Position numbers and translations under genes: made by a program. Positions 1 to 7,613 of a stretch of DNA of 12,644 nucleotides are shown here, in pieces. Position 1 is the stretch's first letter, and each line of letters begins with the position of its first letter. The stretch is from an uncultured Clostridia bacterium (GTDB taxonomy: Bacteria; Bacillota; Clostridia; TANB77; CAG-508), in the NCBI GenBank assembly GCA_947595555.1, contig CANQES010000039.1, forward strand, positions 1 through 12,644. The letters are read 5' to 3'. The notes beneath the pieces are model-generated. The model saw only the letters and a list, made by a program, of their open reading frames with translations, was not told the DNA's origin and ran no database searches.

Positions 1-1
1 A

Positions 2-691
2 AGTAAAGACAGATGGCTTTGTGGATTTACACCATATTATGCAGCAGCTTGTTGGTTTGGATATGATCAACCAGAAGAGGTAAGAGATTTCAATAATCAA
101 ACAAATCCAGCAGGTCAAATTTGGGATAACGTTATGACTACAATTCATAATGGATTACCTAAAGCTACTTTTACAAAACCAGATGGAATAGTAGAGCAAA
201 CTGTATGTAAGATAACTGGATGTATTGCAACAACAGGATGTACAAACACTTATAAGGAAATATTCACAGCAGATAATTTGCCAGAAACATGTCAAGGTCA
301 TGGATCACAACTTATATGTCCAGAATCTCAAAAGGTAGCAACACAATATTGTTCAGAATATGTAACTCCTATAACAAGAAATTACGGTGGAGTTAGACCA
401 AAAGAAAACTTGAAGCTATGGAAAACAGTAGGCGGTTCAAGCCAAGCAGATATTGACAGAATAGATGAGATGTGTACAATTCACACAAAACCAAAAGAAA
501 AACCAAAAACAAATACAACTAATACTACAAATACAGCAAAACCAACCAACACAAATACAAGTGGAAATAATAGCTCAAATAGTAGTAGTAACACAAATAG
601 TACAGGAGGAAGTACATCAAGTCAAAACAAAACCAATAATACAAGTGAAAAACCAAAAGTAAATAATACTAATTCTGGAAAAGCAAATTAA
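2..691 (+). CDS. Class A penicillin-binding protein, C-terminal part (5' end outside window)
   Basis: Only the last 229 codons are visible; the frame is open from base 2, so the ATG at 134 is internal. The first residues, KDRWLCGFTPYYAAACWFGY, match the end of the transpeptidase domain of bifunctional class A PBPs (the W-x-x-G-x-T-P-x-Y-x-x-A-x-W-x-G-Y signature), followed by NPAGQIWDNVM, the usual closing helix. These enzymes polymerise and cross-link peptidoglycan outside the membrane. Next comes a cysteine-containing segment (TVCKITG, GC, ETC, ICP, YC) resembling the C-terminal extension of clostridial PBPs. The last ~65 residues are a low-complexity Asn/Thr/Ser/Lys-rich tail, probably a flexible extracellular spacer. 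Catalytic serine and KTG motifs lie upstream of the window. The class assignment is solid; the exact paralogue (PBP1A, PbpF etc.) cannot be decided. Confidence 0.88.
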   Translation, partial: SKDRWLCGFTPYYAAACWFGYDQPEEVRDFNNQTNPAGQIWDNVMTTIHNGLPKATFTKPDGIVEQTVCKITGCIATTGCTNTYKEIFTADNLPETCQGHGSQLICPESQKVATQYCSEYVTPITRNYGGVRPKENLKLWKTVGGSSQADIDRIDEMCTIHTKPKEKPKTNTTNTTNTAKPTNTNTSGNNSSNSSSNTNSTGGSTSSQNKTNNTSEKPKVNNTNSGKAN

Positions 692-696
692 CAAAA

Positions 697-726
697 GAGA
701 TGTGGAAATTAAAGCTTTCACATCTC
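697..726 (+). terminator. Hairpin after the PBP gene, possible weak terminator
   Basis: GAGATGTG (697-704) pairs perfectly with CACATCTC (719-726), and the stem can be extended by one G-U and two A-U pairs around a loop of about 8 bases. It sits 6 bases after the PBP stop codon and ends 13 bases before the cysS Shine-Dalgarno. No clear U-tract follows (ATATTAAAAT), so it may terminate poorly, or act as an mRNA 3'-end or processing structure rather than a strong intrinsic terminator. Confidence 0.4.
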
Positions 727-753
727 ATATTAAAATAATAAGGAGGATATAGT

Positions 754-2148
754 TTGGATTTATATTTTTATAATACATTAACAAAGAAAAAGGAAAAATT
801 TGTACCGATTGATGATAAAGAAGTAAGAATCTATTCTTGTGGACCAACTGTGTATAAAGATGCTACTATTGGAAATATGAGGACAAATATTTTTCAAGAT
901 GTTTTAAGAAGAGTTTTAAAGTATAATGGTTATACTTTAAAACATGCTATGAATATAACTGATGTAGGTCATTTAGTTTCAGATGGTGATGAGGGTGAAG
1001 ACAAAATGATAAAAACAGCAAGAGAAGAGCATAAATCACCAATTGACATTGCTGAATATTATACAAAACTATTTTTTCAAGATTTAGAACTTTTAAATAT
1101 TGAAACACCAGAAATTATTTGTAAAGCGACTGATCATATAAAGGAAATGCTTGAATATGTTGAAAAATTAGTAGAAAATGGTTATGCTTATGAAACATCA
1201 ACAGCTATATATTTTGATATTTCAAAATTAGATAAGTACCCTATTTTATCAAATTTAAATTTAGAGGAGCAAAAAGCAGGAGCTAGAGTTGATGTAGACA
1301 AAGAAAAAAAGAGTCCATATGATTTTGCATTATGGATAAAAGCACCAGAAAATCATTTGATGAAATGGGATAGCCCTTGGGGAGCAAGCTATCCAGGATG
1401 GCATATTGAATGTTCAGCTATGGGACAAAAATATTTAGGTGAACAATTTGACATCCATACAGGAGGAATTGACTTAATTCCAACACATCACGAAAATGAA
1501 ATTGCACAAAGCAAAGGAAGATGTGGAAAAATACCTGCTAATTATTGGATGCATGGAGAGTATTTACTTATTGATGGCGGAAAAATGTCAAAAAGTTTAG
1601 GAAATGTATATTTAATTAAAGACTTGTGTCAAAGAGGATATGACCCATTAGTATATAGGTTATTTAGCTATTCTTGCCATTATAGAAATAAATTGAATTT
1701 CACATGGGAAGCAATAGATGCTACTTCAAAATCATTAGAACGTTTAAAAAATGGATATCAAATGCATCTAGAAGGAAAAGACATTGTTGATGATGAAGAC
1801 ATAGAACAATTAGAAGAAAAATTTCATCAAGCAATCAATGATGATTTGAATATGCCAGCAGCCATGGGAATTGTATGGGAAGTAGTTAGAATGGAGAAAA
1901 AATCTCCTAAATTTGCAGAATTACTTGCTAAATTTGATACTGTTTTAGGTTTGAAAATAGGAGAGAAAACAAAAAACGTACAAACGAGCATACCAGAAGA
2001 CATTATGCAGTTAGTAGAACAAAGAAAACAAGCAAGGGAAAATAAAGATTGGGCAAAATCAGATGAACTAAGAGAATTAATTAAAAATAAAGGATATGAA
2101 GTAAAAGATACCAAAGCTGGTATGGAAATTAGAAAGGTGGAATTATAA
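754..2148 (+). CDS. cysS: Cysteinyl-tRNA synthetase
   Basis: This 464-residue class I aminoacyl-tRNA synthetase charges tRNA-Cys with cysteine in the cytoplasm; the length is normal. The zinc ligands known from E. coli CysRS are all visible: Cys29 (in YSCGPTVY), Cys220 (HIECSAM), His245 and Glu249 (THHENE). The KMSKS loop is intact at 277-281. The HIGH signature is unusual: it reads T-I-G-N at 38-41, with Thr in place of the first His. ITDVGHLVSDGDEGEDKM and the DALR-type C-terminal helical region are also typical. The start is a TTG, supported by AAGGAGG at 740-746 with a 7-base spacer and by the usual N-terminus (DLYFYNTLTKKKE). The stop codon TAA shares its last A with the galE ATG, so the two are translationally coupled. 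No T-box leader fits in the 62-base upstream gap. Confidence 0.96.
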   Translation: MDLYFYNTLTKKKEKFVPIDDKEVRIYSCGPTVYKDATIGNMRTNIFQDVLRRVLKYNGYTLKHAMNITDVGHLVSDGDEGEDKMIKTAREEHKSPIDIAEYYTKLFFQDLELLNIETPEIICKATDHIKEMLEYVEKLVENGYAYETSTAIYFDISKLDKYPILSNLNLEEQKAGARVDVDKEKKSPYDFALWIKAPENHLMKWDSPWGASYPGWHIECSAMGQKYLGEQFDIHTGGIDLIPTHHENEIAQSKGRCGKIPANYWMHGEYLLIDGGKMSKSLGNVYLIKDLCQRGYDPLVYRLFSYSCHYRNKLNFTWEAIDATSKSLERLKNGYQMHLEGKDIVDDEDIEQLEEKFHQAINDDLNMPAAMGIVWEVVRMEKKSPKFAELLAKFDTVLGLKIGEKTKNVQTSIPEDIMQLVEQRKQARENKDWAKSDELRELIKNKGYEVKDTKAGMEIRKVEL

Positions 2149-3149
2149 TGTCAATATTATTACCAGGTGGAGCAGGTTTCATAGGAAGTCATACAGCAGT
2201 TGAATTATTAAAAGAAGGAAAGGAAGTTATTATTCTTGATAATTTTTCTAATAGCAATCCAAAAGTATTAGAATCAATAAAAAAAATAACTGGCAAAGAT
2301 TTTAAATTTTATCAAATGGACTATCTAGATAGAAAAAATCTAGAGACTGTTTTTGAAGAAAATAACATTGAAGCGGTTATTAACTTCGCAGGATATAAGG
2401 CAGTAGGAGAATCAGTACAAAAGCCGATTGAATATTATACTAATAATGTTTCAGGGGCATTGGTATTATTAGATACTATGAGAAAATATGGATGTAAAAA
2501 ATTTATTTTCAGTTCTTCTGCTACTGTTTATGGAGAGCCAGAAAGAATTCCATTGACAGAAGAATGCAAAACAGGAGGAACTACAAATCCATATGGTACT
2601 ACAAAATTATTTATTGAACAAATTTTAAAAGATATCTATGCGTCAGATAATAGTTGGGATATTTGCATTTTAAGATATTTTAATCCAGTAGGAAGTCACG
2701 AAAGTGGATTAATTGGGGAAGAACCACAAGGAATACCAAATAATTTAATGCCATATATTGTGCGTGTAGCAAATGGACAATTAAAAGAATTATCTGTATT
2801 TGGTAATGATTATGATACTCCAGATGGTACTGGTGTAAGAGATTATATACATGTAGTAGATTTAGCAATAGGTCATTTAAAAGCATTGGACAAACTTGAT
2901 AAAGAAGGAAAGGGACTATATATTTATAATTTAGGAACAGGAACAGGATATAGTGTACTTGATATGGTAAAAGCATTTGAAAAAGCAACTGGCAAAAAAG
3001 TAGCTTACAAAATCGCGCCAAGAAGACCGGGAGATATAGCAACTTGTTATGCTGATCCTAAAAAGGCAAAAGAGGAGCTAGGTTGGGAAGCAACAAAAAC
3101 ATTAGAAGATATGTGCAAAGATTCATGGAATTATATAATAAATCAATAG
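2148..3149 (+). CDS. galE: UDP-glucose 4-epimerase
   Basis: A 333-residue short-chain dehydrogenase/reductase family protein of normal GalE length. It interconverts UDP-glucose and UDP-galactose with tightly bound NAD. The nucleotide-binding GGAGFIG motif lies at 7-13. The catalytic triad falls at exactly the E. coli numbers: Ser124 (SSSATVYG), Tyr149 and Lys153 (PYGTTK). Downstream, RYFNPVGSHESGLIGE, the DGTGVRDYIHV segment and the RRPGD motif are classic GalE. Residue 6 is Pro (ILLPGGAG), where most family members have Thr. The start overlaps the cysS stop by one base (TAATG) and is preceded by AAAGGTGG at 2133-2140. Its position between two aminoacyl-tRNA synthetases is odd; its product would feed the glycosyltransferases encoded about 3 kb downstream. 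UDP-GlcNAc activity cannot be excluded. Confidence 0.93.
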   Translation: MSILLPGGAGFIGSHTAVELLKEGKEVIILDNFSNSNPKVLESIKKITGKDFKFYQMDYLDRKNLETVFEENNIEAVINFAGYKAVGESVQKPIEYYTNNVSGALVLLDTMRKYGCKKFIFSSSATVYGEPERIPLTEECKTGGTTNPYGTTKLFIEQILKDIYASDNSWDICILRYFNPVGSHESGLIGEEPQGIPNNLMPYIVRVANGQLKELSVFGNDYDTPDGTGVRDYIHVVDLAIGHLKALDKLDKEGKGLYIYNLGTGTGYSVLDMVKAFEKATGKKVAYKIAPRRPGDIATCYADPKKAKEELGWEATKTLEDMCKDSWNYIINQ

Positions 3150-3159
3150 AGGAGGAAAC

Positions 3160-4866
3160 ATGACAAATTTTAAACAAAAAATTGCTGAACAAATTGCAAA
3201 AGTAACTGATTTAGATGAAAAAGAATTAGAAAACTATATAGACATTCCAAAAGATGAGAAAAATGGAGATTATGCATTTCCTTGCTTTCGCCTTGCAAAA
3301 GAATTAAAGAAAGCACCACCACAAATCGCAAGTGATATAAAAGAAAAGCTTGTATTAGATGAAAAATACATAAAAAAAATAGATATAGTAGGTGGCTATC
3401 TAAACTTTTATATTAATACAAATTTATTAACTAGTGAAGTTTTAAAAGAGATGGAAGGGGAAGAATTTGGGCAAAGCAATGTTGGGGCTGGTAAAAATAT
3501 TGTAATAGATTATTCTGCACCTAATATTGCGAAACCTTTTCATATTGGTCATTTACGTTCAACTGTAATTGGTGGAGCATTATATAACATATATAAATAT
3601 TTGGGATACAACACTATTGGGGTTAATCATTTAGGCGATTATGGAACTCAATTTGGAAAGTTAATTGAAGGATATAAATTATGGGGAAAAGAGTATGATA
3701 TTGAAAAAGACCCAATTAATGAATTGACTAAAATTTACATTCGAATTAACGAGGCATGCAAAGAAGATGAAAATATTTTAAATTCCTGTAGAGATAATTT
3801 TAAAAAACTAGAAGATGGAGATGAATATTGCACTAAAATATGGCAAAAGTTTCGTGAGTTAAGTTTACAAGAATTCCAAAGAGTTTATGACTTATTAGGC
3901 AGTCAATTTGATTCTTGGAATGGAGAAGCTTTTTATTCTGATAAGATGCTAGAGGTAATTGACATATTAGAAAAAACAGGAAAATTAATAGAATCTCAAG
4001 GAGCTAGAATTATTGATTTAGAAGAACAAGGAATTAACACTCCATGTATTATTGAAAAATCAAATGGGTCAACAACTTATGCAACAAGGGATTTGGCAGC
4101 TATTTTATATAGAGCAAGGACATATGATTTTGATAAAGCATTATATGTAACTTCCTATGAACAGGTTCTACATTTTAAACAAGTATTTGAAGTAGCTAAA
4201 TTATTAGGATTAGATGAAAAATATATTAAAGGTTTAACACATATTCCATTTGGAATGGTATTATTACCAACAGGAAAAATGTCTACAAGAGAAGGCAATA
4301 TTGTAAAACTAGAAAAATTGTTGAATGAAGCTATACAAAGAGCAGAAGACATAATAGAAGAAAAAAATCCAAGTTTAGAAAATAAAAAAGAAGTGGCAAA
4401 AAAAGTAGGAATAGGAGCAGTTATATTTAATGATTTGTCAAATAGTAGAGTAAAAGATGAAATATTCGAATGGAATCAAATTTTAAATTTTCAAGGAGAA
4501 ACGGGACCATATATTCAATATACTTATGTAAGAACAAAAAGTGTATTGGAAAAGGTAGGATATTTGCCAAACATAGCCGACATTAAGATAGAAAAATTAC
4601 AAGATTGTTATTCTCAAAGTATTATAAAATTAATATATAAGTGGGAAGATATTCTAATACAAGTAACTCAAAAAGATGAACCATCAATTTTAGCGAGATA
4701 TTTAATTGATGTAGCAAAAGCTTTTAGTGTTTTTTACAATGAAAATAAAATTATGATAGAAGACAAAGAATTACAGAATGCAAGAGTATATCTAACTTTT
4801 TGTATAGGAAAAGTTTTAAAAACAGGTGCTAAACTGTTAGGAATTGATATGCCAAATAAAATGTAA
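3160..4866 (+). CDS. argS: Arginyl-tRNA synthetase
   Basis: A 568-residue class I synthetase that charges tRNA-Arg; the length is normal. The order is an N-terminal additional domain (about 1-110), the catalytic core opening with SAPNIAKPFHIGHLRST (HIGH at 128-131), the N-H-L-G-D-Y-G-T-Q-F-G-K motif, the ArgRS form of the KMSKS loop (KMSTREGN at 373-380), and an anticodon-binding domain with GETGPYIQYTYVR. It ends in the typical GIDMPNKM. The ATG follows AGGAGG (3150-3155) after a short 4-base spacer, 10 bases after the galE stop, so it is very likely co-transcribed with cysS and galE. Nothing is broken or missing. Confidence 0.96.
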   Translation: MTNFKQKIAEQIAKVTDLDEKELENYIDIPKDEKNGDYAFPCFRLAKELKKAPPQIASDIKEKLVLDEKYIKKIDIVGGYLNFYINTNLLTSEVLKEMEGEEFGQSNVGAGKNIVIDYSAPNIAKPFHIGHLRSTVIGGALYNIYKYLGYNTIGVNHLGDYGTQFGKLIEGYKLWGKEYDIEKDPINELTKIYIRINEACKEDENILNSCRDNFKKLEDGDEYCTKIWQKFRELSLQEFQRVYDLLGSQFDSWNGEAFYSDKMLEVIDILEKTGKLIESQGARIIDLEEQGINTPCIIEKSNGSTTYATRDLAAILYRARTYDFDKALYVTSYEQVLHFKQVFEVAKLLGLDEKYIKGLTHIPFGMVLLPTGKMSTREGNIVKLEKLLNEAIQRAEDIIEEKNPSLENKKEVAKKVGIGAVIFNDLSNSRVKDEIFEWNQILNFQGETGPYIQYTYVRTKSVLEKVGYLPNIADIKIEKLQDCYSQSIIKLIYKWEDILIQVTQKDEPSILARYLIDVAKAFSVFYNENKIMIEDKELQNARVYLTFCIGKVLKTGAKLLGIDMPNKM

Positions 4867-4893
4867 TATAAATAAAAAAGCGGAGGAAGAAAC

Positions 4894-6015
4894 ATGTCAA
4901 AATATGAAGATTATGATGATGAAGAATTGCCAAAGGCAATGAGAAAAAATAATAGTACAGGAAGAAAGTCTACAAAGACTAAATCAAAAAACAAAAAGAA
5001 GAAAATGGGACTATTTGGAAAGACAGTAATTGTGTTAGTAATAATAATTGGTATTTTATTAGCATATGGGTACTGGTTTTTACAAGACAAGATGGGAAAA
5101 ATGCAACAAGTTGATATAAATGAAGATGAATTAGGAATATCTGATGAATTATCAGATAACTTATCAGGGTACCGAAATATTGCTATTTTTGCAGTAGACA
5201 GTAGAAGTAATGAATTAGAAGCAGGAAATCGTAGTGATGGTATTATTATAGCAAGTATTAATAATAGTACAAAAGAAGTTAAATTAATGTCTGTTTATCG
5301 TGACACTTATGTGCAAATTCAAGGACATGGATTAGATAAGATAACACATGCTTATGCATATGGCTCTGCACAATTAGCAATGAATACTTTGAATACAAAT
5401 TTAGATTTAAATATTAAAGAATTTGTAACAGTAAATTTTGATTCTGTGGCAGAAGCAGTAGAAGAATTAGGCGGAGTAGAAATTAATGTAGAGTCAAAAG
5501 AAGAGATGGATAATATTAACTTCTATATTGACGAAACAGCAAAAATAACAGGAATGTCTAATAAAAAGGTAACAACACTTGGAAGGCAAACATTGAATGG
5601 AGTGCAAGCTGTAGCTTATTCAAGATGCCGTTATACAGCTGGTGGAGATGCTAAAAGAACAGAGAGAATGAGAACAGTATTAACTGCAATGACAGATAAA
5701 TTGAAGACCAAAAGTATAGGTGACATTAATAGCTTTTTGGATAAAATTTTGCCAAAAGTATATACAAATATTACAACAGGAGATATTTTGGGACTATTGC
5801 CAAGTGCTGCTAGCTTTAAGATAACTAAAAGTATTGGCTGGCCATATGAGACTAAAGGTGCTACTTTAGATAGATGGTATGGTGTTCCAGTTACACTAGA
5901 AAGTAATGTATCTAAATTACATCAAGAAGCTTTTGGAGAAACAGACTATGTCCCATCTACTACAGTAAGAACAATTAGTAACAATATTATTCAAAAAACA
6001 GGATATAGTAAATAA
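4894..6015 (+). CDS. LytR-CpsA-Psr (LCP) family cell-wall glycan ligase
   Basis: A 373-residue membrane protein. A Lys-rich cytoplasmic N-terminus (1-43) is followed by one membrane segment at about 44-62 and an extracellular LCP domain at about 95-300. Diagnostic LCP features are NIAIFAVDSR (Asp102), the RSDG motif at 113-116, the VYRDTYV strand (Arg136/Asp137), HAYAYG, the LGGVEINV strand, and the basic patch R244-x-R246 followed by GGD-x-x-R at 251-255. The family transfers lipid-linked teichoic acids, capsules or secondary wall polymers onto peptidoglycan. The ATG has GGAGG at 4882-4886 with a 7-base spacer. The gene follows argS by 27 bases and precedes the promoter of the glycan operon, suggesting that its substrate may be made by the next genes (inference). 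Confidence 0.92.
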   Translation: MSKYEDYDDEELPKAMRKNNSTGRKSTKTKSKNKKKKMGLFGKTVIVLVIIIGILLAYGYWFLQDKMGKMQQVDINEDELGISDELSDNLSGYRNIAIFAVDSRSNELEAGNRSDGIIIASINNSTKEVKLMSVYRDTYVQIQGHGLDKITHAYAYGSAQLAMNTLNTNLDLNIKEFVTVNFDSVAEAVEELGGVEINVESKEEMDNINFYIDETAKITGMSNKKVTTLGRQTLNGVQAVAYSRCRYTAGGDAKRTERMRTVLTAMTDKLKTKSIGDINSFLDKILPKVYTNITTGDILGLLPSAASFKITKSIGWPYETKGATLDRWYGVPVTLESNVSKLHQEAFGETDYVPSTTVRTISNNIIQKTGYSK

Positions 6016-6041
6016 GATTTCAACAGAAAACGACATTTTTC

Positions 6042-6070
6042 TTGACATTTTTTTATAAGAATTATATAAT
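6042..6070 (+). promoter_or_regulatory. Consensus sigma-A promoter of the glycan operon
   Basis: TTGACA at 6042-6047 and TATAAT at 6065-6070 are both perfect consensus hexamers, separated by exactly 17 bases of T/A-rich DNA. Transcription would begin around 6077-6080, giving a leader of only about 30 bases before the phosphoglycosyl transferase ATG. It lies in the largest intergenic gap of the window (94 bases), marking the start of a new transcription unit. No operator palindrome or riboswitch is visible around it. Confidence 0.85.
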
Positions 6071-6109
6071 TGCCATAATACATAATATACTATTTTAGGG
6101 GATAAAAAA

Positions 6110-6796
6110 ATGAATTTAGATATGGAAAACCAAGACGTAATAAGTACTGATTTAGCTAGGATGTCTAAAATAACGCAAGATGTAAAAAAAATAAATTATA
6201 TGTCAATAAAAAGGATATTAGATGTGATATTAGCCAGTATAGGACTAGTAATATTAATACCGATTTTTGTAATAATAGGAATTATTATAAAAATAGATTC
6301 AAAAGGATCAGTATTTTTTGCTCATACACGAATAGGAAAAAATGGTAAAAAGTTCAAAATGTATAAATTTAGAACGATGCGTGAAAATGCACAGGAAATG
6401 ATAGATTATTTTACAGAAGAACAGAGACAAGAATGGGAAGAAAACTATAAGTTGAAAGAAGATCCGAGAATTACAAAAGTTGGAAATTTTTTAAGGAAGA
6501 CAAGCTTAGACGAATTGCCACAAGTAATTAATATTATAAAAGGTGATTTATCAATTGTTGGACCAAGACCAATAATTGATAGAGAACTAGAAAAATATGG
6601 TAAAAACAAAGAAAAATTTTTGAGTATTACACCAGGACTTACAGGGTATTGGCAAGTAAATGGAAGAAGCGATACTACATATGAACAAAGAATAGAAATG
6701 GAACTATACTATATAGATCATGTATCTCCAAAACTGGATATAAAAATATTTTTCCAAACATTTAGTTCAGTAATAAGAAAAAAGGGAGCAATATAA
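6110..6796 (+). CDS. Membrane phosphoglycosyl transferase (undecaprenyl-phosphate sugar phosphotransferase)
   Basis: A 228-residue protein of the monotopic phosphoglycosyl transferase (bacterial sugar transferase) family. It moves a sugar-1-phosphate from a nucleotide sugar to undecaprenyl phosphate, the first step of capsule, exopolysaccharide or secondary wall polymer assembly. A hydrophilic N-terminal stretch of ~33 residues precedes KRILDV and a hydrophobic re-entrant helix (about 40-62). Then come FFAHTRIGKNGK, the YKFRTM motif, DPRITKVGNFLRKTSLDELPQ with the catalytic Asp134-Glu135 pair, the SIVGPRP motif and the GLTGYWQVNGRS signature. It is the small catalytic-domain form, without the multi-helix N-terminus of WcaJ/CpsE-like proteins. 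Start: ATG after AGGGG (6097-6101, 8-base spacer); the internal ATG at residue 31 lacks a binding site. The donor sugar is unknown; galactose is possible given galE nearby. Confidence 0.93.
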   Translation: MNLDMENQDVISTDLARMSKITQDVKKINYMSIKRILDVILASIGLVILIPIFVIIGIIIKIDSKGSVFFAHTRIGKNGKKFKMYKFRTMRENAQEMIDYFTEEQRQEWEENYKLKEDPRITKVGNFLRKTSLDELPQVINIIKGDLSIVGPRPIIDRELEKYGKNKEKFLSITPGLTGYWQVNGRSDTTYEQRIEMELYYIDHVSPKLDIKIFFQTFSSVIRKKGAI

Positions 6797-7585
6797 TTGA
6801 AAGATATTAAGATAATAGTAGCAACACATAAACAATATCCTATGCCACAATCTACGATGTATATTCCAGTACAAGTTGGGAGAGAAGGAAAAGAAGATAT
6901 AGGTTTTCAACCTGATAATGAAGGAGAAAATATATCTTCTAAAAATCCATATTTTTGTGAATTAACAGGGCTATATTGGGCATGGAAAAACTTAAAAAAT
7001 GATTATATAGGATTATCACATTATAGAAGGCATTTTTCACAAGCCAAAAAAGTAGGAAAAGATATACAAAGTAGAATAAATAGTGTGCTTACTCAAGAAG
7101 AAGTAGATAAAATATTAGATGATACAGATATAATATTACCAAAAGAAAGAAAATACTATGTTGAAAATTTATATGACCATTATAAAAAAACCATGTATAT
7201 TGAACCATTAGATGAAACAAGAAAAATAATAGAAGAAAAGTATCCTCAATATATAGAAGAATTTGACAAATTGCATACAAGAACATCAGCACATTTATTT
7301 AATATGTTCATCATGAAAAGAGACATACTAGATCAGTATTGTACATGGCTATTTGATATTTTATTTGAGTTAGAAAAAAGAATTGATGTTTCTCAATATG
7401 ATGCGTTTCACTCAAGACTTTTTGGAAGAATAAGTGAACGATTATTAGATATATGGATTAATACTAATAATTTAAAATATGAAGAAATAAAGGTAATTGA
7501 TATAGAAAGAGTAAACTGGGTAAAAAAAGGGTCAGCTTTTTTAATGTCAAAATTTACAGGAAAGAAATACCAAAAAAGCTTTTAA
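6797..7585 (+). CDS. DUF4422 family protein, probable glycosyltransferase
   Basis: A 262-residue protein with the hallmarks of DUF4422, a family found almost only in capsule and exopolysaccharide clusters and presumed to transfer sugars. Visible family features are the KIIVATHK N-terminal strand, GREGKEDIGFQPDNEGENIS, the NPYFCELTGLYWAWKN helix, and the LSHYRRHF motif at 73-80. A second conserved region includes HLFNMFIMKRDILDQYCTWLFDILFELE and DAFHSRLFGRISERLLDIWI. The start is a TTG immediately after the preceding TAA, with AAAGGGAG at 6781-6788 and an 8-base spacer. No signal peptide or membrane segment is seen, so it should act on the cytoplasmic face. Donor and acceptor are unknown; it is placed to act second in the assembly. 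Confidence 0.85.
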   Translation: MKDIKIIVATHKQYPMPQSTMYIPVQVGREGKEDIGFQPDNEGENISSKNPYFCELTGLYWAWKNLKNDYIGLSHYRRHFSQAKKVGKDIQSRINSVLTQEEVDKILDDTDIILPKERKYYVENLYDHYKKTMYIEPLDETRKIIEEKYPQYIEEFDKLHTRTSAHLFNMFIMKRDILDQYCTWLFDILFELEKRIDVSQYDAFHSRLFGRISERLLDIWINTNNLKYEEIKVIDIERVNWVKKGSAFLMSKFTGKKYQKSF

Positions 7586-7599
7586 GGTTTATTAGGTGC

Positions 7600-7606
7600 A
7601 GGGGGT
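7600..7606 (+). promoter_or_regulatory. Ribosome binding site deciding the GTG start at 7614
   Basis: AGGGGGT lies 7 bases before the GTG at 7614. A GTG six codons upstream (7596) is also in frame, but has only a weak TAAGG before it. Starting there would also put this purine-rich site inside the coding sequence. An ATG at 7612 is out of frame and meets a stop at once. Confidence 0.65.
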
Positions 7607-7613
7607 AATTTAT

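Noticed and set aside
134..691. An independent 185-residue gene starting at the ATG at 134
   Set aside because: The frame is open upstream to the window edge and encodes the conserved end of a PBP transpeptidase domain, so this ATG is internal.
692..753. A T-box riboswitch upstream of cysS
   Set aside because: Aminoacyl-tRNA synthetase genes in this group often have one, but only 62 bases separate the genes and no T-box core sequence or terminator/antiterminator pair is present.
6025..6042. Intrinsic terminator after the LCP gene
   Set aside because: AGAAAA can pair with TTTTCT, but the stem is only six mostly A-T pairs and overlaps the -35 region; it is too weak to call although T-rich DNA follows.
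7596..7613. Six-codon N-terminal extension of the GT2 from an upstream GTG
   Set aside because: The upstream GTG has only a weak TAAGG before it, whereas AGGGGGT sits 7 bases before the GTG at 7614. It remains an alternative.
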